64,000 nucleotides of DNA from Nissolia schottii (taxonomy: Eukaryota > Streptophyta > Magnoliopsida > Fabales > Fabaceae). How positions within the stretch are numbered: position 1 is the first letter of the stretch; every line of letters begins with the position of its first letter. Positions 1 to 19,975 of the stretch are shown one piece after another. The stretch covers positions 98,134 to 162,133 of the forward strand of contig QANU01105744.1 of the NCBI GenBank assembly GCA_003254905.1, given 5' to 3'. The notes under the pieces are model-generated. The model did not search any database. It was not told the origin of the DNA and saw only the letters and a list, made by a program, of their open reading frames with translations. The translations under genes were made by a program, and so were the position numbers.

Positions 1-1
1 T

Positions 2-103
2 GGATTGGCATCATACCTGGATCACTCTGGACCACACTTGCTCTGTGCTCTGAATTACTTGGTGCCACAAAGAAGAGGAAAGGCCATAACCATTATTGCC
101 TAA
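2..103 (+). CDS. Possible 3'-terminal exon of an unknown gene cut by the window edge
   Basis: Frame 2 is open from the first base to a TAA at 101-103 and has coding-like codon choice (residues run GLASYLDHSG then HLLCALNYLV). I do not recognise the protein. The piece is too short to exclude chance. It could be the last exon of a gene lying to the left; no start or acceptor site can be seen because the window begins here. Confidence 0.22.
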   Translation, partial: GLASYLDHSGPHLLCALNYLVPQRRGKAITIIA

Positions 104-125
104 GCAAATCTGTTCATATTCTTTA

Positions 126-220
126 TTGGGAACAGCCACAAATTCTTCTGATTATACACAATTGTATAAGATATTGATTGATATTCTTACCGTATAATAA
201 GAATTTGTGGTTGTTCCCAA
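126..220. repeat. 95-bp hairpin, MITE-like or miRNA-like
   Basis: The two ends form an inverted repeat of 22 bases with a single mismatch: TTGGGAACAGCCACAAATTC at the left and its complement at the right (AAGAATTTGTGGTTGTTCCC). The loop is about 50 bases and AT-rich. The size and symmetry fit a very short MITE or a MITE-derived small-RNA precursor. I see no clear target-site duplication, so the class is open. Confidence 0.55.
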
Positions 221-654
221 AGAAGTTACCAATTGTGGTGTCAACCTGGATATCTTGCAATGCTATGTGCATTAATATCTATAATCACAGGAAAGAGTAG
301 CAGTTAAGATCCTTTCTGAAATCCACCTTCTCCATCTAGCATTCTTTGGTCCTTATCTTGGAAAACCAAACTCAAGTAATCATTTGCTTTCTTGAAATTC
401 ATCTCAAAACCAAGGAAAATTTTATCTATTTGTAACATCTTTCACTATGGTCTCCATTATTAGAGCGGGATCTAAATTTGTTGATATGTTATAAAAACAC
501 TTTAGTTTTGTGATTTTTAGAAGAACTTGAAATAAGCATGGACATTTCATATGGGAGAAAGAAAAGAAAACCAAGATGACCACTGGTGATCTGTGCAGAC
601 AGCAGCTAGCATCCCTTTTATACGCCCAGACATTGAAAAATCGTTAATGTACTA

Positions 655-795
655 CTCCCTCCAGTCCACTTTATCTGTCACTTTCACTTTTTTAATACAT
701 TAAAAAGTGTATCCGGACACAATTGTTGTTTAAATATAGTAAGTTGTCAACGTATCAAAAAAATGAAAGTGATGGATAAAGTAGAGCAGAGGGAG
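655..795. mobile_element. Stowaway-like MITE, 141 bp
   Basis: The element begins CTCCCTCCAGTCCACTTTAT and ends with the matching inverted sequence (ATAAAGTAGAGCAGAGGGAG). The imperfect terminal repeats run about 45 bases. TA dinucleotides flank it at 653-654 and 796-797, the target duplication expected of Tc1/mariner-type Stowaway MITEs. The CTCCCTCC start is typical of this group. It has no coding capacity. Confidence 0.82.
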
Positions 796-935
796 TATTT
801 CATGGTTCTTACTCTCTTGTTTTTCAATGCTTGTTTATTTCCATTTTTTAAGCTTATTTCAGTGATATCCAACTTGTGTTATTCTCTGCCATAAATGTTT
901 CATTATCACTCTGCTTTTACTATGTTTCATTGCAG

Positions 936-1601
936 AGCCAGTGATCTTGGTGCCATACAACAACTCTTGGTTGATCAACCCAATCTCCTAAGTGAGGAAG
1001 GTACGCAAGAATTATCTTAGGGTAGAACTGATGCTTTGATTATTAACAATAAAATTGTTTGTGTGCACATCCATACCGTTGCTTGTATGTTTTAAACTTT
1101 AAAGTATCAGATATTCCTTGTTATGAAATCTTACCCCAGCAGTCAGCACGGATTAATATTAATGGGTAAAGAATAGGATCCATAAGCATGACCCAATACA
1201 TTTACTAAAACACAAATAAAAAAATGAAAAATAAAATAAAATAAAATTCTGCACCAGCATGAAATTTAGTCAGGAGATTTTTTTTTTAAATGAAAAAAAT
1301 GAACAGAGAGACCATGATATTGATAACACATCTCGAAGGTCGTGCTAAGCCACTTGACTCAATGAATCGGGTTTCAAAGTTTGCCTAAAACAATGAATGA
1401 TCTTTGATGAATCTCAAGCCATGCATCTTTAACGTAGAATTTGAAAGTTCGAGGTAAAAGAGGCATCGAAATTGATGAATTATAGAAAACAGTTATAGGC
1501 AGTTTCATCAGTTTCTTACTCTATGTCGGTTTCTTACTATCTGACCTGTTGCTGCAGTTCAATATGTATTTGATATCATATTTGCTGAAGAACTATGTTG
1601 A
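936..1601 (+). CDS. Two possible terminal exons of an unknown gene
   Basis: A 65-base stretch at 936-1000 sits between a good acceptor (ttcattgcag) and a donor (gtacgc) and reads ASDLGAIQQLLVDQPNLLSE. Joined to an exon starting at 1558 after gctgcag, the frame continues with VQYVFDIIFAEELC and stops at 1599-1601. The phases match at the junction. I do not recognise the family. The upstream exons would have to lie left of the window or within 1-900. The open frame at 2-103 does not splice to it in phase, so the two may be separate. Pure chance remains possible. Confidence 0.3.
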
Positions 1602-2740
1602 TGATCCCCTGTATGGATATTGACTTTGTGCCCGGGGATTCCTGAGCTTTTTGTACATCAATGGAGGCTTTTGATTCATTTCATTCACCGGGATGATTAT
1701 AGCAACATGTTCTATAATTTTGACCGTTGAGATATATCAAGTGATGGTAGCAGAACCTTGGCTTTACAGTTATGCGCTTTTCCACCCTGGAAAGGAATGG
1801 AGTTGCTTGATTTTAATTGTCGCTATTAAGAAAGAACCTCTTCTCTCAATTGGCCTTTAGAATGTAAGAGCCTTGCAACACGTACACTAAAAAATATACA
1901 CCATACATATACTTTATACTTATATGTATAAAGTTTGTATTTTAATGTCTGTAATGTTTGTGCACTTAATTAAGTATAATTGAGAATATCATCTATAAGT
2001 ATGTAATGTTTGTGCACTCATAAGAATAAAGTTTGTGCATTATTAATGACGTATGTATGAGTGTATAAAATTGAGTGTACATGTAGCATTTTTATAAAAA
2101 AAAATAGCCTGAATTTTTTGTAACTTTAGTATCAAGCATATTTCGTTTCTCTTTTTCATTTTGTCATCATGGCTAAATCTCATATTTAATCAATGGACTG
2201 AATTTTGCCACATATTGTCTTTCGAACCAACATGAATCAAATTATGGTTGAAATTATAAACGACTTTTTTTTTTTGGTAATAAACAACTTTTAAGATAAA
2301 TGGGTGTGTGTGTGCACATTTTTGTTTTTGTTTTTTTTTTTTGTTTTTTAACAAAACAAATGCGAGTCTTTGAAATCGAAAAAATGTATTTCTATAATAG
2401 GTAGTACTAACTTGATTAAAATCATTATTCTCATACTTAAAGAATGTAACAATATTCGGGTAATAATATGTAAAAGAGAAATGGAAACAATTAATTGTTT
2501 ACCTTTTATATTATTTTACTAGTTTAGTATTTGTGTGTAAAAAAGCTATGTGTTTAGTTTTAGTGATGGGGTCGTCTTCTTCCCCTATCTTATTCTTGAT
2601 AAATCCTCCACAACTCTTATCTTCAAAATTCACTTCTTACTTTACACCACCCAACTTCATGTGTGGAGTAATGACCTCTCTCATGGGTGACGGACCAGTG
2701 ATGTCTGTTACTTCAAAGAGAGTTGGCCCAACCATCCCGT
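1602..2740. other. AT-rich intergenic DNA
   Basis: No supported gene or RNA is seen here. The stretch contains T-runs (around 2263 and 2330) and several short open frames with low-complexity translations. A TATAAAGTTTG-type direct repetition around 1915-2070 ('tgtgcactta', 'gtgcactcat') suggests a decayed repeat, but no element boundary can be drawn. Confidence 0.5.
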
Positions 2741-4740
2741 ACTAGAGGTTAAGGCTGTTGTTCGCCGAGTTCCAAAATTGGTACGCTGCTCCTATCATGA
2801 AACTGTCGACCCTCAACTCATATCTAAAAAGTTGCATGAAATCGTAGGTACTTATAGGCATGGCTTTCCATGAATCACCCTTCGTTAGCCCTAATCTATC
2901 TATCCAAGTTATTCTTGACGTTGTTACAAAACACCTTCGATTGATGAAAACGCCATGCATAGATGTCACCTTGACTAATTAGGATTTCATGTCCAAGCAT
3001 GCATGGGAAGAAAGGAGAAACAACAGATGCATCATCGAAATCAAAGAGAGGACCCAAGTAACCAAAGTCTTGCCAGCTAGAATAAAAGAAAGCATTACCT
3101 AGCTAGACCAAATGTCATAAAATTCAGGAGAGGGATTCAAAGACATCTTCAAGTTTTTCCCTAGAATCAAAGCTAGGGGTGTCAAAACGGGCGGGCCCAG
3201 CCCGTTTAGGCCCGCCTATTAAGGCCAGGCCCGGTCCGTTAAGGCCCGCGGGCCGGGCAAAAAATATGCATATTTTCTAGGCCCAGCTCGTTTATGGTCA
3301 GTCTGCAGGCTTAAACAGGCCGCCCGCTAGCCCGTTTATTTTTTTAAAAAAATTAAAAAATTCAAAAATTCAAAAAAATTCAAAAAAATTTATTTAAAAT
3401 TTTTTAAAAAAATTCACGGGTAAACGGGCTAGCCCGTGGGTCAAAAGGGCCGGGCCTAAATGGGTCGGACTTAAACAGGCCGGTCCAATTTTTTTTTCAA
3501 ATTTTTGCGGGGCCTATTTTTTGTATGTAAAGCCCGTCCATTTAACCGGGTAAACGGGCCGAGTCAATGGGCCGGACCCATTTTGACAGCCCTAATCAAA
3601 GCTAAGGCACGAGCTATGGCGGAAAGACCTTTGGAGGAAGAAGAAGGGTTAGTGGCCATTATAGAAAGTTGGAAGAATTGAAAGAAGAAATCAAGGAATA
3701 AAAGTGAATTAGGCAGCAAGAAATTTGTAGAAGATTGAAGATGTGGAGGAATTTAAGGAGGTAAAAGAGTAAATGAGGGGGATACTCAGGTTTATATAGG
3801 ATTCTAGGAAATGTGCTGGAGAAGTTAGAAATGGGAATATGAAGGGTTAAGAAACATGGACCAACCCATATTAAAATAATACAAAACGCTCTCCCCGATC
3901 TGAGTAGATAGAACAAAAAGGAATATGAAGAGTGGGTCAAAAGGTAATCCATATCAGAAACGATAAAAGTTTGTATGAGAAGAGGAAGAGTTTTTGAGAA
4001 AGATAGCCTCAAAATAGGTGACGAGATGACAGGGCTAGTAATGATTACCTGGGAAAAGCCTATAAAGTGCTCTTGGGGGGTTAATATTAAATAAAAGACT
4101 CAAATTTTGGTCGAAAGTCATGAAAACTCTGATATTTTCCTTTTTTTTACCTTTTTTAAAAGAGGAAAATATTGGGGTGCATCTTGTTATGGTGAAATAT
4201 ATATTGAGGGCATTAAAGTAAAATCATAACGATGCGACCAAGAATGAATAATTTAAAACAGAGTAAACTCCCATAAAGAAGTCAATGGTTGAACATCTCA
4301 GTCGACTTGGAGTTGAGACCTTAATCGACCTTATAACGATGATTCTAGTCGACCACGAATAAGGAAGGAAGACATAGCCGACCAAAACCATGAAGATCTC
4401 TATCAAAACACCCTTTATCAAAAATGGGAGGATGATGAATAGAAGGCGCAAGCTGAAACAAAGGATGAAGCTTATAAATTAGTAGATGAATGGAGTCAAA
4501 CCAAATTATATCTTGAGGATTTTCTTGCATATAGTGAAAGGATCGACCCTTCAAAAGATAGTGAGGCCTAACAAATTGGATGAGGACTTAGGTGTTGATT
4601 CTTTAGATGAGGAAAGGGTGATCAACTACATGGCAGCAAAGCATAGAGCTCCGTTAGTGAAGGAAAATTAGAAATTGAAGATGCGCAAGAGGAATGAAAT
4701 TAGGGGCAAGCAATGGTATTAGGTTTCCCATTGTCTTCTA
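2740..4740 (+). pseudogene. Unclassified degenerate repeat hosting the hAT insertion
   Basis: The DNA around the hAT copy keeps short open frames on the plus strand. Across the insertion point, one frame would be continuous without the element and one copy of its duplication (FKDIFKFFPRIKA on the left, ARAMAERPLEEEEG on the right). Near its right end a 61-codon frame (4486-4671) precedes the LINE endonuclease start at 4742. It may be the 5' part of the same LINE or an older element. I cannot name the family. Confidence 0.3.
3174..3594. mobile_element. hAT-type non-autonomous element (MITE), 421 bp, copy 1
   Basis: The ends are TAGGGGTGTCAAAA and TTTTGACAGCCCTA, inverted repeats that start like the Ac/Ds group (TAGGG). 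The 8 bases ATCAAAGC stand directly on both sides (3166-3173 and 3595-3602), an exact hAT-size target duplication. The interior is GC-rich at both flanks (repeated cgggccgggc/gcccgttta blocks) with an AT-rich centre of imperfect caaaaaaatt repeats. A second copy of the family lies at 51068-51374. No transposase is encoded. Confidence 0.85.
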
Positions 4741-4741
4741 A

Positions 4742-4852
4742 ATGATACTCTTATCTTGGAATGTAAGGGGGATGGATAGACCTAAAAAGGTGGCGATTGT
4801 AAAGAAAGTGATTCAGGAAAAGGGATTGATTTTGTTACAAACTAGAGACTGA
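4742..4852 (+). pseudogene. LINE (L1-type) endonuclease, N-terminal fragment
   Basis: The frame opens ILLSWNVRGMDRPKKVAIVK, the standard start of the apurinic-type endonuclease of plant L1-like LINEs, including the catalytic Asn of the SWNVRG motif. It breaks after LILLQTRD, where the family normally has the QETK motif with the catalytic Glu, and stops at once. From about 4850 the sequence is LTR-like instead. This is therefore a truncated copy joined to, or interrupted by, another element. Confidence 0.7.
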
Positions 4853-5570
4853 AGTTTCAAAGAGCTTTAGTCCACTAAGGAGTGGGGGGAGCTCACTTTG
4901 CCTAAAGACTTAAAGGGCTTTATCCTACTAAGGAGTAGAGGGAGTTCATCTCACACACTTGCACTTGTCAGCCCAAAAGGAGAGGTCCATGATGCTCATA
5001 AGAGGATAAGGTAGCAACATAAGTCTGGAAAAGAGACTAGCCCAATAGGCATTCTCTTGGCTGCATGCCCAAGACTCTGGACCCAATTTGGCCTAATAAG
5101 GATAAAGAAGGAAATGATGCCTTCTCCTCCAGCAATCGGCGGACCACGTAACTAACGCCTAGATAAACGGGAAAAGTTAAGCCTCTAAGACAAGGGGAAG
5201 TCATTATTCGAATTGCTCACATTCTATCTCTATTTAACTGACCTAGCTCACCTATAAAAGCACATGATCTCAGGCCACTAGGTATTACTCATTCACTCCC
5301 TATAATACTCTCAAAAACCACATGTGCTTACTTGAGCTTCGAAGTATCTTTGCACGTACACATTGCCTCTGATAACTCATGCACGAGGAGCTTGCTTTAG
5401 AGTTTTCTTCCAGACGTTGGAGCTTTCTTCAAGGCACCTTCTTCAACCTTTTACTCGTGTTCAAGTAACTTCGTTTCCTATACGAATTACTTAAGAACAT
5501 TGGCCGCATATGTGGGAAACTTGATCCCTTCTAATAAGTATCATATTACCCTTTCTACAGGTGCTATGAT
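4853..5570 (+). mobile_element. Ty3-gypsy-type LTR fragment
   Basis: The stretch has LTR character. A TATA box (TATAAAAG, 5253-5260) is followed by a leader with ACTTGAGCTTCGAAGTATCT, a string I associate with LTRs of Tat/Ogre-like gypsy elements, and then 'ggagctttcttcaaggcacc'. An internal near-duplication is visible near the start ('actaaggagtggggggagctcac' versus 'actaaggagtagagggagttcat'). No primer-binding site, polyprotein or partner LTR follows, so it is a solo or truncated LTR. The exact ends are uncertain. Confidence 0.5.
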
Positions 5571-6780
5571 AGAAGCCAATAACGTTGCTGCAAAATTTTA
5601 CCACATTAAGTCAAAATGTCCTTAAAAATAACAATGAATGAGTCAAATTAGGGTTTTTTATACACATTTAGGGTTTGCTTATTTGAAAATTTGGTAAAAA
5701 AATAAAGAATTTATATTTAGAAAACACTCTAATAGGAAGTAATTATGAGTATTTTATACCTATTAAATGGTAAATTAAATGGGCACTTAGTCCCTCCAAT
5801 TAAATTGACATTTTCTTATGGCTAAAAATCAAATGACTAAATGCACCATGAAAACTAAATCGTTATCTTTTAGATATACCTAATATTGAATGATCCGTAC
5901 CACTTAAGGATGAAATTGGGTTGATTTAATTTTATTTTGAGAGGAAAACATCTCCAAATCAATCATTTCGATTGATTTAATTTGTTTCAATTTTAGCTAA
6001 TTTGTTTTTAACCCGAACTAAACCAACTTGAGTATAATTGGATTGGTTCAGTTCGATTCTCGAGTTTACTCGGAAATATATAATTTAAAACATAAAAAAT
6101 TAAAAAATATGATAAAATCACAAAACTTATAATTATCATTAAAGTATGACTTATTAATCCCATATATCACTAATCAATACTTAATTACTCAAACATAATC
6201 GTAATTGAGAATAACAACAACAATGGTTGAGAGAATAATAATAATCATAATAATAATATATATTACTTTGGTTGAGTCCTGGGTAGATTCAAGGTTTAAA
6301 AAATCAATAACCAACTCAATAATGATTGCCTTTAATCAATTTGACTTTATCGAATTTGGCATGTTGACTCAATTCGCTTACGTTGTATCACTAGGAACTA
6401 AATTATGGATTTACTCATTTATTATGAGTATCAAGATATATTGCATCATAATTAGAATATATATTAATGTGATAAAAATAATAATAATAATTAAGATAAA
6501 AGTAGGGTAAAAAAACGCGTGAATAGCAAAAGCTGCAAGCAACATAATGAGTAGTAATTACCCGATACTATTATTCCCCAACATAGCCAAAAAGTTAAGA
6601 GGATGAAAGAAAAGAAAGAAAAGAAAACACTTTCTTTTCCTCATACTTTCCATACATACATCTGTCACCAACTGTCCCCAGTACACACACAAATTGTGGG
6701 GACCTACAATTAATGGTAAAATCAAGCAATCAACCTCTATAGCTGTGTTCCGTAAACTCCAAAGCTGAACTGAGAGCTTC
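5571..6780. other. AT-rich intergenic DNA upstream of the ABCC5-like gene
   Basis: No gene is supported. The 101-codon frame at 6205-6510 is made of AT-rich, Ile-rich low-complexity sequence and is not credible. The last 200 bases probably hold distal promoter sequence of the transporter gene. Confidence 0.5.
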
Positions 6781-6783
6781 AAC

Positions 6784-6790
6784 TATAAAA
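6784..6790 (+). promoter_or_regulatory. Candidate TATA box of the ABCC5-like gene
   Basis: TATAAAA lies about 820 bases before the ATG and is followed by pyrimidine-rich sequence (ctctctctcg at 6849 onward) typical of plant leaders. If used, transcription would start near 6815 and give a leader of nearly 800 bases. A 5'-UTR intron could shorten it. Confidence 0.45.
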
Positions 6791-7230
6791 ATCATTCTAA
6801 GCTCAAAAGCACAACAAAGGGGAGAATCCATTCTGTACGGAATTGTGTTCTCTCTCTCGTTTTTGTTTTCCTTTAATTCTTTTTCTCTTCTTTTGTTTTG
6901 ACTTTTTTGGTTTCATCCACCGAAAGCAACTCTTCAATTTAGCACCTGCAGCAACAAACAAAGTGCCTCATTCTCACACGGAACTTCCTTGTGAACAAAC
7001 ACAACACAACAAATCTTTTCTTAAAAACAATAAGGAGCAAATTATTTAACTCTCTTCATTGTTATTGTTATATGATATAATAGAATCACCACCATTGTTG
7101 TCGTTCATTTTATATTACTCATTATTGATCATCATCATTTTCCTCTTCTCTCTTTCTCTCTATCTGTTCAAAGAGGTAAAGTTTGTGTTGAAGAAAAAAA
7201 CTACGTTATCTCTGTGGGTGATCACAAGCT

Positions 7231-7610
7231 TTGCCTCGGCAATCTGTGGAAGTTTCACAGATACCCAGTTCGAAAGTTTTGTACTTTTCTCAATTTGGTA
7301 TCGATTTTTCATATCAAAATTTGATTTTTTGTATTTTATTTTTGCTCCCACCCCTTTCTTCTTGGAACAACATAGCAGAACTGATAGAACCTGCAAGCTG
7401 GTCCATTTTTATTTCTCGAGAGAAAAAAATCCTTTCTTTTTTCTTTCTATTTTCGTTGGAATGTGTCAAAGAACCTTCTTCCAGATATTGCACACATTTG
7501 ATTATTCTTCTTCATTTCCTAGATTTTGAAATGCCCTTCTTCTCTTTAACGCTTCCATTTTCACAACATTCCCTATTTGTATCATCATCATCAACACGCC
7601 TTTTGCAATA

Positions 7611-7611
<1 letters not shown>
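7231..7611 (+). other. Upstream ORF overlapping the ABCC5 start codon by one base
   Basis: A 126-codon open frame in the leader ends in TAA at 7609-7611, sharing its last A with the ATG at 7611 (TAATG). The translation is Phe/Ser-rich and low-complexity, so it is unlikely to make a conserved protein. If the leader is not spliced, this and the frame at 7059-7529 would lie upstream of the main start and could dampen translation. A leader intron would remove them. Confidence 0.3.
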
Positions 7612-16733
<9,122 letters not shown>

Positions 16734-17039
16734 ATCAGATCAAAATGACAGAAAGCCCTTCAAGGTCAGCGCCCCAAAGTGTACAAGAATCTTCACCAGT
16801 TAAGTGTTGGCTGCAAGAGCTTAACAAATTTCAAGAGTTCAAACTGCAACGATGCCTCTGTTGCTATGACTGCTGCATTCGGCACATGGCGAAAGTTGAA
16901 GTCATGCGCCTTGTCATTGATGGAGCACACCAGTGAGAGCAAATATGTTTCCACTTCGAAAGCATGCATCATCGGTTAACTAATTCCCTTGAAAAATGTC
17001 CTCAGGCGTCTGAATAGGGTTGAATAATGTGCAATAAAG

Positions 17040-18350
17040 TAGTTTTGAGAATGAGGGCTTAGGGTTTTATTTAGTTAGAAAACTAGTCTTGTGAATAATG
17101 TCGGTTGTCTTTTATTTTCCACGTAGTTGATTAGTTTTCTTATATCACTATTGACGTAGTTAACTGTTTCGAATAGTGATATGGTTAACTGTTTTGTAAA
17201 GTGTCATCGATGCTAGCGAAGTATCCTTTGCAAAATAATGCTACATTGTGACCATACCATAATGTTGTGAAAACCATATGTTTGACATCGTAATGTAAAC
17301 TTCCCTATTATTCTATGAATGGCAAGAGGCTTGAATTTTAATAACGTGAATGCTAAGAATTTGTTTGGTACTTTTCGAATAAGGATTTGTTAGTCTTCAC
17401 CATTTTGGCCAGTCCATTATGAGAGTGAGAGCATCTCTGATTATTGGATTTTGGCAATCACAGAGGCTTTAATTGGGTTTTTAGATTCAGGGAAAAAAAA
17501 TAAATCTCATCAATTCGGTTTGGTTGTTGCTATTTTATCTTAGCAAACACAGGAAATGGCTATGTTGCACCGTTTTTGCTTGGTGCTTGATGCAACATGT
17601 TTCCCGCGTCCAAGGTTTAAGTATTTATTATTGTAACACATGTCATTTAAAGTTGCTGCAAGGCAAAGTCACTAGATTCTAAACCCGCGTAGATGCGCAG
17701 AGTTTAGCTAAATGTTTATAATTTGTTAAATGTTAAATATTATGTTTAACTCATTCAAAAGAATATTCGTTTTTTGGGTAACTGATTTCATAGTCCCTTA
17801 AATAATGTTATTATTAATGATTATTATAAATGACAAATTAATGATGATGAATGGTTACCACATACGATTGATGGCAAACTAGTTTGTGAGTGACTACAAT
17901 GTTATTAAGCGGATCACTACCAAATAGGAATTAAATTACGAGGTGCTGGTTTAGAAATTTGTGTAAAGGGTCTTTGGGCGAACTTTAGAGATAGTCATGT
18001 TTATACCATGAAATTACTTGGCGTGTCGCTAATTTGTATAGAACTATATAAGTTTTTTAAACAACTTCATTTGAATAAGGAAAAAAAAAAAATTCAGAAC
18101 AACAAAGCATTGAACATGAGGTTGTAAATAGATGACATATAATAAATTATTAACCCTAAACCCAAAAAAAACATAAAAAATACAACCAATGCCAAAAGTT
18201 GTCTATAATAACATATTTCAATTTGGATTTTCAATTTACATTCCTAAAAATTTCTTTGTATACAACATTAGCAGGTTTGACATTGTTATTGGAGGAGTCG
18301 TGACATATCAAAATCTTCAGGCCATCATGGTTTATGATTCTGTGTCACGG
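17040..18350. other. Intergenic DNA between ABCC5 and the FAR1-like remnant
   Basis: The start is the probable end of the ABCC5 3' UTR. The rest is AT-rich and holds no supported gene. The short frame at 18189-18377 has no recognisable features. Confidence 0.5.
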
Positions 18351-18840
18351 CCCAACTTAGAACATGACCGCACGTAGGGCTACTGTCCTACGAAAGTACT
18401 GTCGTGGCGTACTAACATGTAATACAACATATTGTAACATGGCATCCTGGCATAACTTGGCATACATGGCAATTATTCATCATGCACATATTTGACTAAC
18501 ATGTTATAGCTAATTGAAGCATTTAATAAACCCTAGCATTCAATGGCACCATTGACTCGACTGGTAAACCACCGACGCACCGGGACCGCCACTCACTTGG
18601 AAAATCGCGGAGATGAGGAACGCTGACACTGGGATCTCCTAACGGCGTGGCGTTGGCACCTGAACAGCCAACCAAAATCACCTATCAGAACCTGCACAAT
18701 AAAACTTTTAACTAGTAGGTCTCGTGGTAGCGCGCGATTCAGGCATCGCTATGGCGCTCTAGCATTGCTACGATGTCCTGTGGACCACTGTGGGCCATCA
18801 CCAACATGGCGGCAGCACTAGGGCCTACCACCATACAAAG
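18350..18840. repeat. GC-richer repeat-like block
   Basis: From about 18343 the sequence turns GC-rich ('gtgtcacggcccaacttaga', later 'ctcgtggtagcgcgcgattc' and 'gcgctctagcattgctacg'), unlike the AT-rich sequence on either side. I associate 'tgtcacggcccaa...cctacgaaagtac' openings with dispersed plant repeats. It lies directly before the FAR1-like fragment and may belong to the same transposon or be inserted in it. No terminal repeats could be delimited. Confidence 0.35.
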
Positions 18841-18949
18841 ATTGTCATTATATATAATATTTGCAAATTCTAAATCAATAATGTGATTGTTTAGGCAAAT
18901 GAAGGAGATGTTGTTACTTCTTAAGTTGGAAATGACAATATTGAGGAGT

Positions 18950-19380
18950 GTATCTTCATTGATAGTATTGATAGAGTTCGGAGAGTTGACTTCAATTCGT
19001 TAACGACTAACGATGTTGCAAAATATGGATTCAGAGATTTGGAAGTGGCATATGATTTCTACAATGTGTATGGAAAAACTCATGGGTTTGGCATCCACAA
19101 GAATAAGATTGGACGAAGCATGGATAAGAGTATAATTTGGCAAACATTTGTTTGTTGCAAGCAATGGTTCCGTAAAGCAAAGTATGTTGATAAGGTTAAC
19201 TGGAAGAAGGATGCAAGACCAAAGAGTAGGTGTGGATGTGAAGCTCACATACGTATTCACATTAATAGTATGAGTAGTCGTTGATATGTGTCAGAGTTTT
19301 TTTAAAATCACGATCATGAATTATTCCCTGCTATGGTGTCTAGATTTGTTAGGTCAGAGAGCAAAATGGGGAAGCTCATG
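18950..19380 (+). pseudogene. FAR1/FHY3-type DNA-binding domain fragment
   Basis: The frame reads YGFRDLEVAYDFYNVYGKTH, then ARPKSRCGCEAHIRIHI, stops at 19282-19284, and after frame breaks continues with YVSEFF and NHDHELFPAMVSRFVRSES. This is the order of the FAR1 (WRKY-GCM1-like) zinc-binding domain: EAYEFYN-like start, a Cys before GC.A, then an HNHEL-like end. The family is derived from Mutator-like transposases. Only this domain remains, with an in-frame stop and no transposase core or SWIM finger, so it is a pseudogene or a transposon remnant. Confidence 0.7.
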
Positions 19381-19399
19381 TTGCTAAGATAATAGTTTT

Positions 19400-19935
19400 A
19401 CTAAAGCTGGTAACATTCTACTTATTGAGGGTGTATTTGTTTTCTTTGTTTATTTTAACGTGATTTGAGACAAGTTGACCTATAAAAATCTTAATAGTCT
19501 TAACTTCTTTTATTCACATAATCCCCACTCAACTTCTTTTTTTTAAATGAGATAAATGTTGAATAAATTAAATTAGTCTAATGCTTTTGGTCTGAATAAT
19601 TAGTATTTGAAATACATTAAACTCTAGTTCATTTAGTTAGAGTAAGCGCGACTTGGTGCATGGCTCGCTTTCATAGGCATGTTTCCTTTTTAATCATAAA
19701 AAAGTTTCTCATGTTTTTTCCTAAGAATGTTTTTGTTTTTCGTAAGAGAAGGTTTTTGTTTTATTTTTGGTCGAAGAATGAGAAGTTTATCATATGAGAA
19801 AATTAAAGGGTCTCCAGTTTTAGACTCGAAGAGAAAAAAACCTGTGTAAGGAAAGACAATAACTGTATTTTGAATTGGATTAGTTGGTACCTGTGTTAAT
19901 TTTTTGGTTCCAACAAAAAAACACTTTGTCAATTT
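19400..19935. other. Intergenic DNA and distal promoter of the NDUFA9-like gene
   Basis: No gene is supported. The minus-strand 80-codon frame at 19690-19932 is low-complexity and Lys/Phe-rich. Confidence 0.45.
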
Positions 19936-19975
19936 TTGGTAGAAAGAAAAACTAAACCTATATTTAGGGCCTTAC

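Noticed and set aside
1417-1421. Possible defect in ABCC5 because the second signature motif is WSVGQ instead of LSGGQ
   Set aside because: The positions are protein residues 1417-1421, not bases. A deviating NBD2 signature (F/W-S-V-G-Q) is normal for ABCC proteins and does not indicate loss of function.
6205-6510. 101-codon Ile-rich ORF
   Set aside because: AT-rich low complexity without promoter, domain or conservation signal.
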